In this document: positions 33,859 through 44,829 of the stretch, piece after piece
How positions within the stretch are numbered: position 1 is the stretch's first letter
Layout: each line of letters starts with the position of its first letter
NCBI GenBank assembly: GCA_964020975.1
Contig: OZ026621.1
Location: 95,730,005-95,794,004 of the forward strand
Origin: Hermodice carunculata
Taxonomy: Eukaryota; Annelida; Polychaeta; Eunicida; Amphinomidae
DNA length: 64,000 bases
Reading direction: 5' to 3'
Translations under genes and position numbers: made by a program
The notes under the pieces: generated by a model
The model's database searches: none
What the model saw: the letters and a program-made list of their open reading frames with translations, nothing else
What the model was told of the DNA's origin: nothing

Positions 33859-33978
33859 CTTGAGACAACAGTGTATGAAGCCAACAGTGTGTGAAGACAA
33901 CAGTGTATGAAGGATGCATTTTGAATGGTGTGCTTGAGACAACAGTGTATGAAGGATGCATTTTGAATGGTGTGCGTG
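33859..33978. repeat. Short tandem duplication, ~50-bp unit
   Basis: 'gagacaacagtgtatgaagg' followed by 'atgcattttgaatggtgtgc' occurs twice in direct succession, with two partial copies before it. Confidence 0.85.
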
Positions 33979-34490
33979 TATGGAGGACAGTAAATAAAGA
34001 ATGTGAATATGTTTTTGTTGTTCTTTACTCGGCGATTGTTTCAACGAAATAACAAATAATTTTTCTGAGAAGTTTGAAGGCTTATACTTGGAAGATGGAT
34101 CAAAGCATATCCACATAAACCTAACGTGGATAACTTGCAAAGGCCGTCTCAAGCTTCAAAACAAAGATTAAATTGACCCAGTGAAGGTTTCACGATCAAG
34201 GAGACATTTCCAAATAAACATCGACAATCAAACATCTACAAAACAGAATTAACATAGAGTATATTTATTATGTCTACAATATAATGGTTATTTCTGAGTG
34301 CAAAATGCAATGACTACAAAATACCAATATTTTGTTTTGTTTTTTCGTATCAAAGCGATAAACCGTAAGTAGACACGTTTGTGTCGCTTTTGTATTGAAA
34401 TCATATAAATGGTTATTGATATCAGAAACAGCATTGATGATAACAGATATTACACTGGTTATCTGATGTATATGCGAGCTGGCTCGATAA
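33979..34490. other. Gene-free stretch
   Basis: No exon or family recognised. The minus-strand 106-codon frame (33832-34152) is a by-product of the 50-bp tandem units. Confidence 0.4.
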
Positions 34491-34631
34491 CTACTACTAG
34501 TACTACTACTACTACTAGTAGTAGTAGTAGTAGTACTTCTACAATAATAGTAATAACAACAGTAATAATAATTATAATAATAATAATGCTAATACTAATA
34601 ATCATGATAATGATGATGATAATGATAATAC
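34491..34631. repeat. (ACT)n-(AGT)n palindrome and (AAT)n-type tail
   Basis: ACT triplets (34501-34516) are mirrored by AGT triplets (34517-34532), giving a perfect 16-bp-arm palindrome with no loop. Degenerate AAT/ATG triplets follow up to a LINE-like poly(A) signal. Confidence 0.9.
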
Positions 34632-34687
34632 TTTATTGAAATCCCCGCGAACGAGGAAAAACTGCAAGATACATCAAGGTGATATAA

Positions 34688-34690
<3 letters not shown>
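34632..34690 (-). mobile_element. LINE 3' end scrap, minus strand
   Basis: AATAAAG on the minus strand (34637-34632), preceded by 'cgttcgcggggatttc' and followed by an AAT/ATG triplet tail. This is the same arrangement as the LINE end at 29141. Only ~60 bp remain before a (TA)n tract. Confidence 0.5.

Positions 34691-34780
<90 letters not shown>
34691..34780. repeat. (TA)n microsatellite
   Basis: About 45 TA dinucleotides. Confidence 0.98.
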
Positions 34781-34786
<6 letters not shown>

Positions 34787-34873
34787 GTATATATGGGACA
34801 AAATGATCATTTAAAACACCGTTTTAAAACCATAGCTGGTAACAGTATCGACCGTCCCAGAAGACCGGTCCCC

Positions 34874-34919
34874 ACTGGCAATCTTATAAAAACTATACAG
34901 TTTTTATAAGATTGCCAGT
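34874..34919. other. Perfect 21-bp inverted repeat with 4-nt loop
   Basis: Arms 34874-34894 and 34899-34919 are exact reverse complements around loop 'atac'. The arms are AT-rich in the middle with GC-containing ends. It could be a hairpin RNA, a cruciform site, or the scar of a replication inversion. Confidence 0.95.
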
Positions 34920-34925
34920 ACTGGT

Positions 34926-35060
34926 GTTAGCTCGATAGCATTCCAGTACCCATGTATTTGAAGGTGCTAGCACGATAGTACTCAGGTATCCATATGGTTA
35001 GCACTCCTAGCTCGATGGCACTATCGTATTTATATGATTAGCAGTGCTAACTCGGTGAGA
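34926..35060. repeat. Minisatellite, 40-bp unit, about 3.4 copies
   Basis: 'gttagctcgatag', 'gctagcacgatag', 'cctagctcgatgg' and 'gctaactcggtgag' occur at 34926, 34966, 35006 and 35046, exactly 40 bp apart. Between them lies 'ggtatccatatggttagcac'-like sequence. It resembles the 41-bp array at 1277-1562 only in unit length. Confidence 0.85.
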
Positions 35061-35655
35061 ATTGTATCATAATAAATCAATTTTTGTCGTGCAAAATTAA
35101 CTCCTAGGCCGTAAGCACTTTTTTGTACTTTTTGCCTCGCGGAAATCCGCAAGTTTGCCACGATCACTATACTCTTACACTTAAAACAAAGAGCTTGCAG
35201 GGAGACTCTGTACCCTCCTAGGTGCAAAAAAATGCTAAATACTTACTGTGGATTGTAGACAAAATTAGATGATGATCTTAAGGACAATTGTTTGAAGTTC
35301 TCCTTCAGCTGACTAGGAGCAACAAGTTGACTGAAGCTGGATGTGGTGAGTTACCAGTTGATTAATCCCCATCGCCTGGTAAGCTTGAGTCATTATCAAT
35401 ACACCGATTTTTCTAGTCTTTCTTGTCGTGCGTTTTCATGAAACTAAAGCAATAATATTTTAACTGGATTATTGTTCAAAAGAGATAATACCAGAGCTTT
35501 GCTTGGTAACTGTAGACCCATTCCTTCTAATATCGGAGAAGCATACAGGTCACCAGCAGAAACTACTTGCAGAATAACAAAGGAATGATCTAGTTCGCTG
35601 AGACAGCCAATAAGCGACAGCATACTTCTCCAAATGTTGTCAGCGCTTGGATACA
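35061..35655. other. Mostly gene-free; one weak minus-strand frame
   Basis: On the minus strand 35444-35665 is open after an acceptor-like tgcaccgcag and encodes NIWRSMLSLIGCLSELDHSF and VVSAGDLYASPILEGMG. No donor or family was found, so it is only noted. The acceptor coincides with the edge of the duplicated segment starting at 35656. Confidence 0.35.
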
Positions 35656-36396
35656 CCTGCGGTGCATGGAACTGTAAACTCACTTACAATAGATCTATTC
35701 AATTTTCGCTAACTTCGCTGTTACCCAAAAAACAGAGAAAATAAAATCACAATGCTAATACAAAAATTTACATAGGTTTTATATGAACTATGTCCAAAAT
35801 AGGAACATTAAAACTTTAATTAAGTGCTTAAAATGAAACTGTGAAAAACTGCAGGTGTGATAATACTTACAGTCAGAACAATTGTTCTTCGGTCCATCGT
35901 GGCATTAGTCCAACAGCATTTTGAATTTTAAGTTTCTGGATGCTTTGTCAAAGATTTCTTCGAAAACAAACCAACCCGCTATAAGGTTCGATGCCTTGCC
36001 TTCTTATCATGAAAACTTTCAAATAACGTTTTCTTGTTTTGTCAATCTTGTATGACACATAAATGATCAAGCTATATACATTCACTTTAGTGGATACGGT
36101 CACTATGCATTACGGGGCCGGGAATAGCATTTTTACAGAATACGTGTAAGTGTTTCAAAGTGCTCAATTGACTGTTAAGTAAGTGCAATACTTTGCACAG
36201 GTATTCATATTCCTATGTGCATTACCAAAACGTCCTTTTAAAAGTATTGAAAGAAGTTAATTTGCTTCATGACGTAGATAATCAACTTTATTTATCAACA
36301 GGACTATGCACACATTATAAATGGAGAGACGTCAAGGTTTATTGTTGATTGCTAAAAGGAAACAGAAGATGTAAATGACTGCAAACACTAAGATGT

Positions 36397-36440
<44 letters not shown>

Positions 36441-37960
36441 TGCTGAACCCGTTATATTTTAGTCAAAACGATCACCACCTGATCGGTTGGACGCACCCCC
36501 CATCCCTAGAAAAAATAACTATGTGGCGCAGAAGGGAAGGAACATCATTCTTTTCTAATTCCAGGTCCCAATTCAACATGACAGTATGATACTCCACCTT
36601 AGGTCTGCTCCTTTCACTGTACATACGCACTCGCCATCACTGTAGCGTTTTGTACTTAAAAATCTTTTTGAAGTCGACGGTGCATGTAAATTGAATGTTA
36701 CTGAAATTTACATGATTTTGTCTGTGGTGGTTCTCGTAGGAAGCATTGTGAGCCACATGTATATATGCGTGGATCCAATTATATAACAAATGGAGTAAAA
36801 TGATAAGTCATGACGTTACTTTGTAATTATGTTGGTGTGCCAACACAGATATATTGTTTTCTCTGAGAGTTCTTTCTTTCTGTCTTTCTTTCTTCTTTCT
36901 TTTTTACAGGAAAATTTGTCCTACATTTCATATGAAAACTTTATACGTAGAAACTCCACACTTGGCATGATTATACTTCCATACATAAGGTCATGAATTT
37001 TCGTAAAGAGGTTCAACGGTTTTAAAAATTATGCAAATTAGGGTCATTTGAAAATTGAAATCTTGAACATCTCCAAAACTATTACAGAGCATGAAAACAA
37101 TCCAACCTCAAGTAACATGTTTGTAACACTGCACATTTTTGTAATTTACATATAGCTTCTAAAGGTGAAAGGTAAAGGCTATTTGGACCTTTAAAATTTT
37201 CATCTAGCCATACCTTTGTCAATTTTTATCACATTTTGATCATGTTGGGCTCAAATTGTAGCTATTGTCACAATACCCATTTTGGTTATTCACATGAGAC
37301 CTCCAATGTTCAAACATCAAGGTCATTTGGACTTTGAAATTCCCATCTGGCTATGACTCGGTCAATTTGTATCCTATTTTGATCAAGTTGCACTGAAATT
37401 GTAGCTATTATAACACTGCACATTTCTGTAATTTAAATGTGACCGCCAAAGGTCAAGGTTATTTGGACCTTTGACATATAGCCTAGCCAAAACTCTGTCA
37501 ATTGTTATCCAATTTTGATCATGCTGGGCTCAAAATGAAGCTATTGTAACACTGCACATTTGGTTATTTAAATGGGACCTCCAAGAGTCAAAGGTCAAGG
37601 TCATTTGGACCTTTGAAAGTTTCTTCCAGCCATATCTTGGTCAAATTTCATCCAATACGGAGAATCCAGGATGCGCACGCAATGTTCAAATTCTAGGAGG
37701 AAAGTAATGCGCGCATGATGTCGGACTCAACTTGTAGGTGTTACAACACTTGTTGTTTTGTGATAATATGTAACCTCTAAAGGTCAAAGGCCAATGCAAT
37801 TTTGACCTTTGAAGGTTTCATCTTACCATAATTTGGTCAAGTTTTATCTTATTTGGTTTATGTTGGGCTGAAATTGTAGATTTTGTAACATTGTATGTTT
37901 TTATAATTTACATATGACCTCTAAATATCAAAGGTCAAAGTCATTTGGACTTTGAAATTT
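35656..37960 (+). repeat. D1 element, copy 1 (~2.3 kb, with internal ~140-bp tandem units)
   Basis: From 'cctgcggtgcatggaactgt' onward it matches 47500-49330 in the same orientation, including the CA tract (36399-36439), 'acccgttatattttagtcaa' and 'ggtgtgccaacacag'. From ~37080 it becomes a tandem array of ~136-143-bp units with 'gatcatgttgggctcaaatt', 'aacactgcacatt' and 'ggtcatttggacctttgaaa'. This copy has about six units where copy 2 has about two. No open frame spans it; likely a non-autonomous transposon. Confidence 0.8.
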
Positions 37961-38935
37961 TCATCCAGTCTCAGATTAATGGAATATGAAGTACCACTGG
38001 ACAAAAGTTGTCGAAATTAATATTTACAAGTTTTGAAGACACAGACAGATTTGCTTTGAGGCAAGTGTTCTTTTCCAGTTTGAATGGAATCTATTCGCGA
38101 ACAGTGGCATTTGTGATGCATGATTTCGTGACAGGTAAGTTATCCTTACTCTAAGCCTTTAGGAAATAAATGTAATCCTGGAAAAAAGGGATTACCCTGC
38201 CTCCTCTATCAGCTTGACTTTGGGCATGTCTGGGTGAATAAGTTTTAATGTATTATGCCAGTGTTTGTTTTACACCTTTTTTGGGAAATGTTCCAGTATA
38301 TAGGCTGCTGACACAACAGTACCAGTGCATCTTTCTGAGAAGGAGTCGGGGGGGGGGGCAAAGTGCAGCGTAATAAACCCAAATAAAACGTAGCTTGCTG
38401 CACCATTCCTTTGTTTATAGTTGACAATCATGAAATAATGAGGCAATCCCGTTGGCAGTATTGGGTAACCTCTGACCCGATAGAAACCTCTGTCTTTTCA
38501 AAAACTGCATCAGGTACAATTTATCTCTCTCTTGCGAATGTCCTGCTCTTGCAGATCCAACTTTCGCTTGCATCAGCCTGTCTGTGCAAAACATATAGAC
38601 CAGCTCTACACTTTTGTTGTGCAACGAAGCAAATTAAATCTGAGAACGTCCACCTTCTGACATGCCACACGTTCTTCTTCCAGCAAAGATATAAAATCTA
38701 AGAGTGACCCACATACTTTGGCGTGAATTCACGTTGACGCCTATGCTTTAAGTGGCTCTTTATCAAGTCCAGAGTAAAGTACCTCAATACCAGACATAAT
38801 TTCCGCACCCTTCTGACCACTACCTGATTCTCGTATATATTTTCTTTTACCGTGATTGTTCTTGTCCAAATGTGACAAAAATAGTGTTTAAATATCACAA
38901 TTTATTGATACTAATGTACGAAGGCGTATTTTATC
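37961..38935. other. Gene-free stretch
   Basis: Overlapping frames on both strands at 38245-38700 are open for 60-96 codons but show no domain. A G10 run lies at 38348-38358. Nothing is supported. Confidence 0.4.
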
Positions 38936-39512
38936 AAAACGTGAAAAAACGGCATTTTCAGCCAGTTTTATTTACAGCATAGTTAAACTCTTCAGATATG
39001 AAAGTACATAATTTGCAACTCCTATTTTCTATTATAGTAAAGGCAATGATTAAGATGCTATAGAGCATTCGGTAAAGGGGTACCAAAACCTCTTTGGAGA
39101 CAAGTATTTTCAAACCTTCATGGGACATGAAAATAGTATTGTTTGCATTTTGATCTGCATTTTATTTTTCCAAATTACAGCCTCTCTAATGTGCACTTGT
39201 TTTTAGAACAAACTTCGCAATGTTGTTCACAAATTGTAATAATGTGGCGGATTACATGTACTCAAATATCCATTGTGCAATTTCGTATGTAACATCTTTT
39301 CCTTTTTTTGAATCAATGCAAAAATCCTCAGAGGAAATACGTTCAATGTTCTAGTAGTGACATTTACCAACAGAATGCGCTAAAGTACCTTAATTATTGC
39401 CTTTACTATAATAGAAAATATGAGTTTCAAGTTATGTACTTTTATATTTAAAGAGTTTAACTATGCTCTAAATAAAACTGGAACTGGCTGAAAATGCCGT
39501 TTTTCACGTTTT
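38936..39512. mobile_element. MITE-like element with ~130-150-bp terminal inverted repeats
   Basis: The left end begins AAAACGTGAAAAAACGGC. The right end is its reverse complement with one A fewer. Similarity continues inward for ~140 bp ('cattttcagccagt', 'catagttaaactct', 'ctattatagtaaaggcaat'). Element length is ~577 bp. No transposase is inside. Target-site duplication was not clear. Arms differ at several sites, so the copy is old. Confidence 0.8.
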
Positions 39513-39688
39513 CCTCCCGATCAACGTTTGAATCTGGGCCGGGAACACGTCTGTTAAAACGTTTTGATTCTTGACAATATGAAATATAGTCCATGTTATG
39601 GATAGATGTAAACACAATTGTTTGTTTTGATTTGGAAAGGTTACTGAGTTCACTGAATGTTTTACAGAGTCACTGAGTAGGCTTACTC

Positions 39689-40407
39689 TGTTACGGTGGC
39701 TCTCATGTAACTTGTAAACATTAGAATGGTGACCTGCATTCATAGGGGAAGGACTCATTTAATTGTAAAGAAAGTGATAGCCCTGATGTTGTCCAGATAT
39801 GTCTCAGTGAATTGGGCTGTGTGACTAATTGAAAAAAACTCTGAAATACTGGTGAGAGTTCTCAGCATGGGTATATAAAGCAGCTCCCTTCATGACTGGA
39901 AGAGGGAGAATTCTGAGATAAAACAGAGGCTGTGTGTCTTTAAGCCAGTGGAACTGTGGGTCATTGCTATTGCCAAGGAGATACTCATTTATACATTGTA
40001 CCTGTAGAGTGTGGACAGTGCCTTTGAGTGGACTGGTCTATTTTGTGTTTGCTTGTACCATATTGGAACCAATGTATACCTCTGTGGGATTTGGACTAGC
40101 ACCGTGTTCTGTGCAGCAGATTGGAAGAAAACTGTGCCTCTGTGGGATAAGAAACAGACTATTTGGCACCTACCATAGGACTTGGAGCTGTGGGAGAGTA
40201 CATGTGGAGAATATCTCACCAGGGATTAGCATCTACTTGCAGTTTGTTAATTATTGGAGTATCAGCATAGCTAAGTGTGTCATTTCAATTACCTACTTTG
40301 TACTCATTTTTTATTATTAATACATTGTTAAAGTTATATTATCGTTGGCATTCTCTGTTGAGTTCCGCTATGATCTAGAATATCCTGTTAAATTGGGCAT
40401 CGTAACA
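39689..40407 (+). mobile_element. Possible solo LTR (fossil), ~720 bp
   Basis: Ends are TGTTACG and CGTAACA, an inverted 7-bp pair of the kind found on Gypsy/BEL-type LTRs, and a TATA box (gtatataaag, 39871-39880) lies inside. No internal region, second LTR or clear target duplication was seen. The family is uncertain and the copy looks old. The 128-codon frame within (39934-40320) is not considered a gene. Confidence 0.4.
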
Positions 40408-40463
40408 GTCCACAAACATCCTGAAGCTGTTGGTACATTTATTTATTGTTTGGTTTTTGTTTA

Positions 40464-40551
40464 GGAAAGCATTACAGAAAAACAAACACAAGAGAAGGGC
40501 AATTGAGATATGCAGATCCAACAACTTATATCATGGAGCAGGCAAAGCAAG
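40464..40551 (+). CDS. Possible exon, unknown protein
   Basis: A good acceptor (tggtttttgtttag) and a good donor (GCAA|gtaagag) bracket 88 nt that read KALQKNKHKRRAIEICRS in the open frame. Splice sites are better than average for this window, but no family or partner exon is known. The frame downstream runs into tandem repeats. Confidence 0.3.
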
Positions 40552-40559
40552 TAAGAGGG

Positions 40560-40790
40560 CCGCACAAGAACTAGTGCCAACTGCATCGACATTTATGCAC
40601 AGTTGCGTATATGATGACAACAAATTTTATACCAATTTATCTTCAAGTTACTGCCAACTGTCTCGACATTTATGTACAGCTGCACCAGACTGTCAGCTGT
40701 ATCGGCAATTATGCACAGTTGCGTCTATGATGATGACAAAGTTCATACCAACTCACCTTCAAGTCACTGCCCATGTTTTAATTACAGCTC
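40560..40790. repeat. Short tandem repeats with 'cgacatttatgcacagttgc'
   Basis: The module occurs three times (about 40588, 40662 and 40707), with 'tatgatgacaacaaattt' and 'accaatttatcttcaagtta' between. Decayed short array. Confidence 0.7.
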
Positions 40791-41125
40791 AAATTATGAG
40801 TCTAAATTAAATGTTCCATCGGCGCTCAAGCATTAAGCAATCTCCTTGTCTGTGATGCAAATTTGGTCCTTTCGGAAAACACTGTATTGAATTTGATATT
40901 TGTATGATTGCGAGGCTTGAAAGCAAAGCGAGAAAATTTCACATAAAGATACAAAGCATTTTGATGTAATCTTGCCATACTTATCGTATATTTGTCTGGT
41001 GGCCACGTGACGCTTATGGAAAATAACGCATGTTTTGCAAAAAGCCTAATTTTTCAGGCAACGTGGAACCACAATTTATGGTTTAAGGGATCGGGTAGAG
41101 CAATATACGTTTAATTGGGCTCAGT
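40791..41125. other. Gene-free stretch
   Basis: Nothing recognised; one Phe-rich short frame only. Confidence 0.35.
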
Positions 41126-41957
41126 TTGAGACCGTATTGGGAATTTTGGCGCGAACCATACATGAAATTAAGTGTTAGCAATTATACAGTTTTATTTTTT
41201 GGGACCTCGATGGCAGCTGTTCACTTTATTAGTATCTACATATTAAAAGGTTTACGTTTCAGGGAAAATATAATTTCAATAATAATGATTTGTACCCAAC
41301 GCATTTAAAAAATAACGCACGAACGGGTTGCCTCGCTTTAAAAGAGAATCTGGAAAGATGGGGCATGTCGGATTCAAAATATGACCGATGTAATGGTGCT
41401 ATGGAGTATCGTGCTCACTTTTTGTTCCTTTGTCCAGCTTTAAATGAGGTAAGGAATCATGTTATATTAAATTAGAAGGTGATCTAAGGAACATGGTTTA
41501 TGAAGTGTTGTGGAATCGTAACTGGGGGTCATCTATTTCAACGAAGCTGTGGTTGTTTTTTCGGGGACCATGGTTATTTGTATGGTAACAATGTTTGGGC
41601 ATTAATGAACAAAACATGTAAAGAGTTTTTAACTAAAGCGAGGAGTGCGAGGCTTCCGTTCTATGCGGACCAGCCCAGACTGACCACCACGAACCAGCGA
41701 TAACTCCATGCCTGCCCTCTCGCGGGGTAATGTGTTGGCCGGTTTCGCCACTTGGGCCTGCGCAGGATCAAGTCGGCCGTGGGTGGCACCGCCGGCTGAA
41801 CCACCGCTCTGTTTTGTGGGTTTGAAACCAATTGGTGAATTCACGTACATCTTCTGGGACTCGTGTTTTTACAGGCTCTATATCTTTTATTTGATATTTG
41901 TTTGTCGTGCGGTGAGTTCTAATCCTGGTCACGGTACCCCCGCTATAAAGGGGTAGT

Positions 41958-42051
<94 letters not shown>
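41126..42051 (+). mobile_element. LINE 3' fragment with (ATC)n tail
   Basis: The frame 41290-41475 ends with DRCNGAMEYRAHFLFLCPAL, a Cys/His cluster typical of LINE ORF2 C-termini ('C..A.E...HFLF.CP'). A GC-richer 3' UTR of ~450 bp runs to 'ataaaggggtagt' and then ~31 ATC units (41959-42051), the tail. 5' truncated. Clade unassigned and different from LINE-A and LINE-B. Confidence 0.65.
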
Positions 42052-42052
<1 letters not shown>

Positions 42053-42264
42053 GTGTCCTTGACTACGGTGAAATAGAAGAGATCAAACTTAAAAGCCTCA
42101 TACTAGGCACTGACATACACAGAAACATGCTTTAAGTTGCATTAACAATTATTCTACAAACAGGAGGAACAGTGCCAAATCTTCCCAGTGGTCCTCCCTC
42201 CCTCCACCGAAATACCACAATTAAATCTCTTCACGGTCCATGGCCAATGCAATCACTGTTTATG
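42052..42264. other. Gene-free linker
   Basis: Nothing recognised between the LINE tail and the MITE. Confidence 0.4.
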
Positions 42265-42268
42265 TTAA

Positions 42269-42409
42269 AGGGGCCGTCTGTAAAGCTCAGCATATAAAAC
42301 GTTGCAGTATCTCATACTGTAGATTGGTACCTAAATTTTCCCATTCTGCAAAAAAACAACCCTTGATTTTCTAAAATTTATACTGCAAAATAGCTTTACA
42401 GACAGCCCG
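42269..42409. mobile_element. 141-bp MITE flanked by TTAA (piggyBac-like)
   Basis: Terminal inverted repeats AGGGGCCGTCTGTAAAGCT and (reverse complement of the right end) CGGGCTGTCTGTAAAGCTA are bounded on both sides by TTAA (42265-42268 and 42410-42413). A TTAA duplication is the hallmark of piggyBac-superfamily insertion. No coding capacity, so it would be mobilised in trans. Arms differ at 2-3 sites. Confidence 0.8.
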
Positions 42410-42413
42410 TTAA

Positions 42414-43880
42414 ATCTATAAACTAATTAACATATTATTATGTCTGCTTCAAAATTGAGAAAGTTTTAGGCTTCAACAGCCAAATGAAGTTATAAATCAT
42501 TTAATTTATCAGCGGGAAACCACCAAGCACGTTTCACAGCCTTGTATTCACGGACATAAATGTAAAGAACGTATGAACGTGAAATATCAGCAAATACATT
42601 AATGCATATTGTATAACAAGTTCTTGTTTATAATGGCGAAATTTGAGGAATATATATGAAAGAGTATATTCAAAATATACTTAAATATAGCAAAATTCAA
42701 ATTTAAACTTACTTCGAAAAATGTTTCTATAAATATTCATGTCCCTTCTCTGGTAAGAAATCAAGTAGACCATGCAACATAAAGCCACTGGTACAGAATG
42801 ACTGGCTAAAAACCAGAACCCGATTCTCCACTCATCTATTCATTCATTCATTCATTCATTCATTTATTCATTCATTCATTTTGCGTTTTAGCATTTCCTT
42901 GACCCACAGCTGGAGATTTCATGACAAATATATGTATGGGTATATGCCCAAATTGTTTTAAAATCTAGTGTCAGTGAATTTTCTTTTGTCTGACATTGGA
43001 CAGGCAAGGTTGTTGACCAAGAGGATAAAAGTGTGGGGCTACCTTTGATGCCTGCAACACTGTTGATAGAATTTTGACATTAATAAAATAGACACAATAG
43101 TAAACAGTGGAAATTGCATGCCGTTGTCAGCCCATTGGACCTGGGACTAACGCAAATATTACTAATACACAATTCTATAATACGGATACAACACCATGAT
43201 ATAAAATTGTTAAATATTTGTAATTGAAATGTGAAACGATATTTTCCTCTATATTGTCCCGTAATTTTAATGTTAATGACCTGCCAGGAATTACTTTTAA
43301 ATATGGACAAGACAAACAAAACATGGTGCTGTTTGCTTTAGTTTATACGTAGGGTCATATCATTCGTAAAAGTAATGAGGACTAAGACAATCGGTATTAG
43401 GCTCAGATTTAGCTTTGCCGGCTTGTCAATCAAGAGCATATGAAACCCGTTTTCATCCGTCGTCCGTCTGTGTATCTGTTATGCTTTTTTTACATATTAA
43501 ATTTCTCAAAAATACATTTACATGGAGTGCTTAGATTTTGAGGACAGATGTTTCCCAGGTAAGTTTGCACCAAATGAGCCCAAAAATAATAGTGCAATGT
43601 TTTTCATGAATTTTATTAATACATTTATTTATTTCAAAGAAAAAATCAAATTTTCCATAGCATACACACAGGTTTACCTGAGGTAATGTAGTTCATATTC
43701 TGGCTAAGTGAATCTTTTGTGTGTTAAGGCTACATTCGGCTTCTTCGCCAGAAGGCCTTCACAGAAGTGTTTGGAATTTGTTGTAATTTATTCTGACCAA
43801 AGTTAATGAAAGGTTTGTGACCACGATGAGGACATGGTAATTTTTGACAAATCCGAATCCTAATTTACGTAAAGTGGTAT
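42414..43880. other. Gene-free stretch
   Basis: Includes a (CATT)n microsatellite (42835-42880). An S-like module at 43405-43480 ('ggcttgtcaatcaagagc', 'cgtcgtccgtctgtg') recalls 17297-17360. No exon recognised. Confidence 0.4.
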
Positions 43881-43891
43881 AAAAAAGATGA

Positions 43892-44086
43892 TACTGGAAA
43901 TGGAATGAACTGGAATCCAAGGAATGTAACGCAATGCAGCGAACGGTAATACCCATTGCCAAGACAAGAATAATTTATAACGGTTCATTGGGAATAAGGA
44001 AAGTTAAAGATGCAGATGTAGGACTGTATAAGTGCCGATCCACAGAATCCAATGAGGCCTTAATCAATGTCAGACTCCAACTGTAG
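43892..44086 (+). pseudogene. Immunoglobulin-like domain exon, partial
   Basis: Open for 64 codons from TAC at 43892 to a TAG. The order YWKW, then TRIIYNGSLGIRKVKDADVG and LYKCRSTESNEALINVRLQL is the C-terminal two-thirds of an Ig fold: a strand-C Trp, strand E (GSLGI), the Asp-x-Gly-x-Tyr-x-Cys motif of strand F, and strand G. The strand-B Cys should lie upstream, but the frame is closed there and no good acceptor is seen. The TAG is followed at once by GTGACT. The exon may be decayed, or it may be the last exon of a secreted or receptor Ig protein. Confidence 0.5.
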
Positions 44087-44325
44087 GTGACTTGCCTTTC
44101 CAACTTTGCAACATCGCCATTAAATGACATATTAAAAATATGGCATCAAAAGAAAAAAATTGTTCAGTCGTCTTTCTTCGGCGGGAGTGTTCGGTAACCA
44201 CAAGGTATATTTCCACCAGCCTCTGGAGATGAAGTCGAAAGTAGCAAAATCGTGCAAAAAGTGAGGCCTCAATCAATGTCACACTCACAGCTGTCGGCGA
44301 GTTGCCTTTCCAACTTTGCAACATT
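44058..44325. repeat. Duplication of the Ig exon's 3' end
   Basis: 'aggccttaatcaatgtcaga' through 'gacttgcctttccaactttgcaacat' (44058-44105) recurs at 44262-44325 as 'aggcctcaatcaatgtcaca' through 'gagttgcctttccaacttt'. In the second copy the reading SINVTL continues without the stop. Confidence 0.7.
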
Positions 44326-44528
44326 CATTCAAGTCCCTCGCCAAGTACTCTATTTTTTATGAAAAGTGAAGGAGTTGAATTGTTATAGCACTTTGTGAGG
44401 AAAATTTGCCTTTGCTATGACGCAATATACACTTTATTCACAATTTCATCGTGCGGAATTGCGTCTCATTTGGTGGCCCACTCGTCAAACATCGCTACTT
44501 TCCGTCATAGTTAGGCCACGGGGGTCTG
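44326..44528. other. Upstream sequence of a candidate promoter
   Basis: Nothing further recognised. Confidence 0.35.
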
Positions 44529-44829
44529 TGACGTCACGGAAGGGAGCTGCAAACCAACTCTGATTGTAAACATCAACTCTCAGCAGTGAATGTCAGTGTG
44601 CTCATGGCTTACCGGATTAAAATGAGGATGCAAACAAGAAACCGTTCCCGCTTGACCAGTCTGAATCAGCCCAACATGGTGAACCGATGTTGGAAGGAGC
44701 CATGGGTTACGACAAAGCCTGCCTTTGCCGGTGCAACTGGGACTGATCGAGTTTGTGCCCACACTGATCATGCCACAGCTGCAGTGCCACGGAAGACGAC
44801 CAAAGCTGGTACTTGGGGAGTTTAGACTG
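44529..44829 (+). promoter_or_regulatory. Candidate promoter and first exon (CRE and ETS-like sites)
   Basis: A full palindromic CRE, TGACGTCA (44529-44536), is followed by 'cggaagg' (ETS-like). The next ~290 bp are less AT-rich than the flanks and end in a good donor ACTG|gtaagg at 44829/44830. A 73-codon ATG frame (44604-44825) ends just before the donor, so the exon might be non-coding or code for an unrecognised short peptide. No downstream exon was found. Confidence 0.35.

Noticed and set aside
34874-34919. microRNA precursor
   Set aside because: 4-nt loop and fully paired 21-bp arms are too short for a Drosha/Dicer precursor.
39934-40320. 128-codon plus-strand frame
   Set aside because: Cys/Tyr/Ile-rich with no recognisable domain; lies inside a putative LTR.
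41768-42052. Poly-Met and poly-His frames
   Set aside because: Artefacts of the (ATC)n tail of a LINE.
44604-44825. 73-aa protein-coding gene
   Set aside because: ATG frame without domain, ending just before a donor; kept only as part of a candidate first exon.
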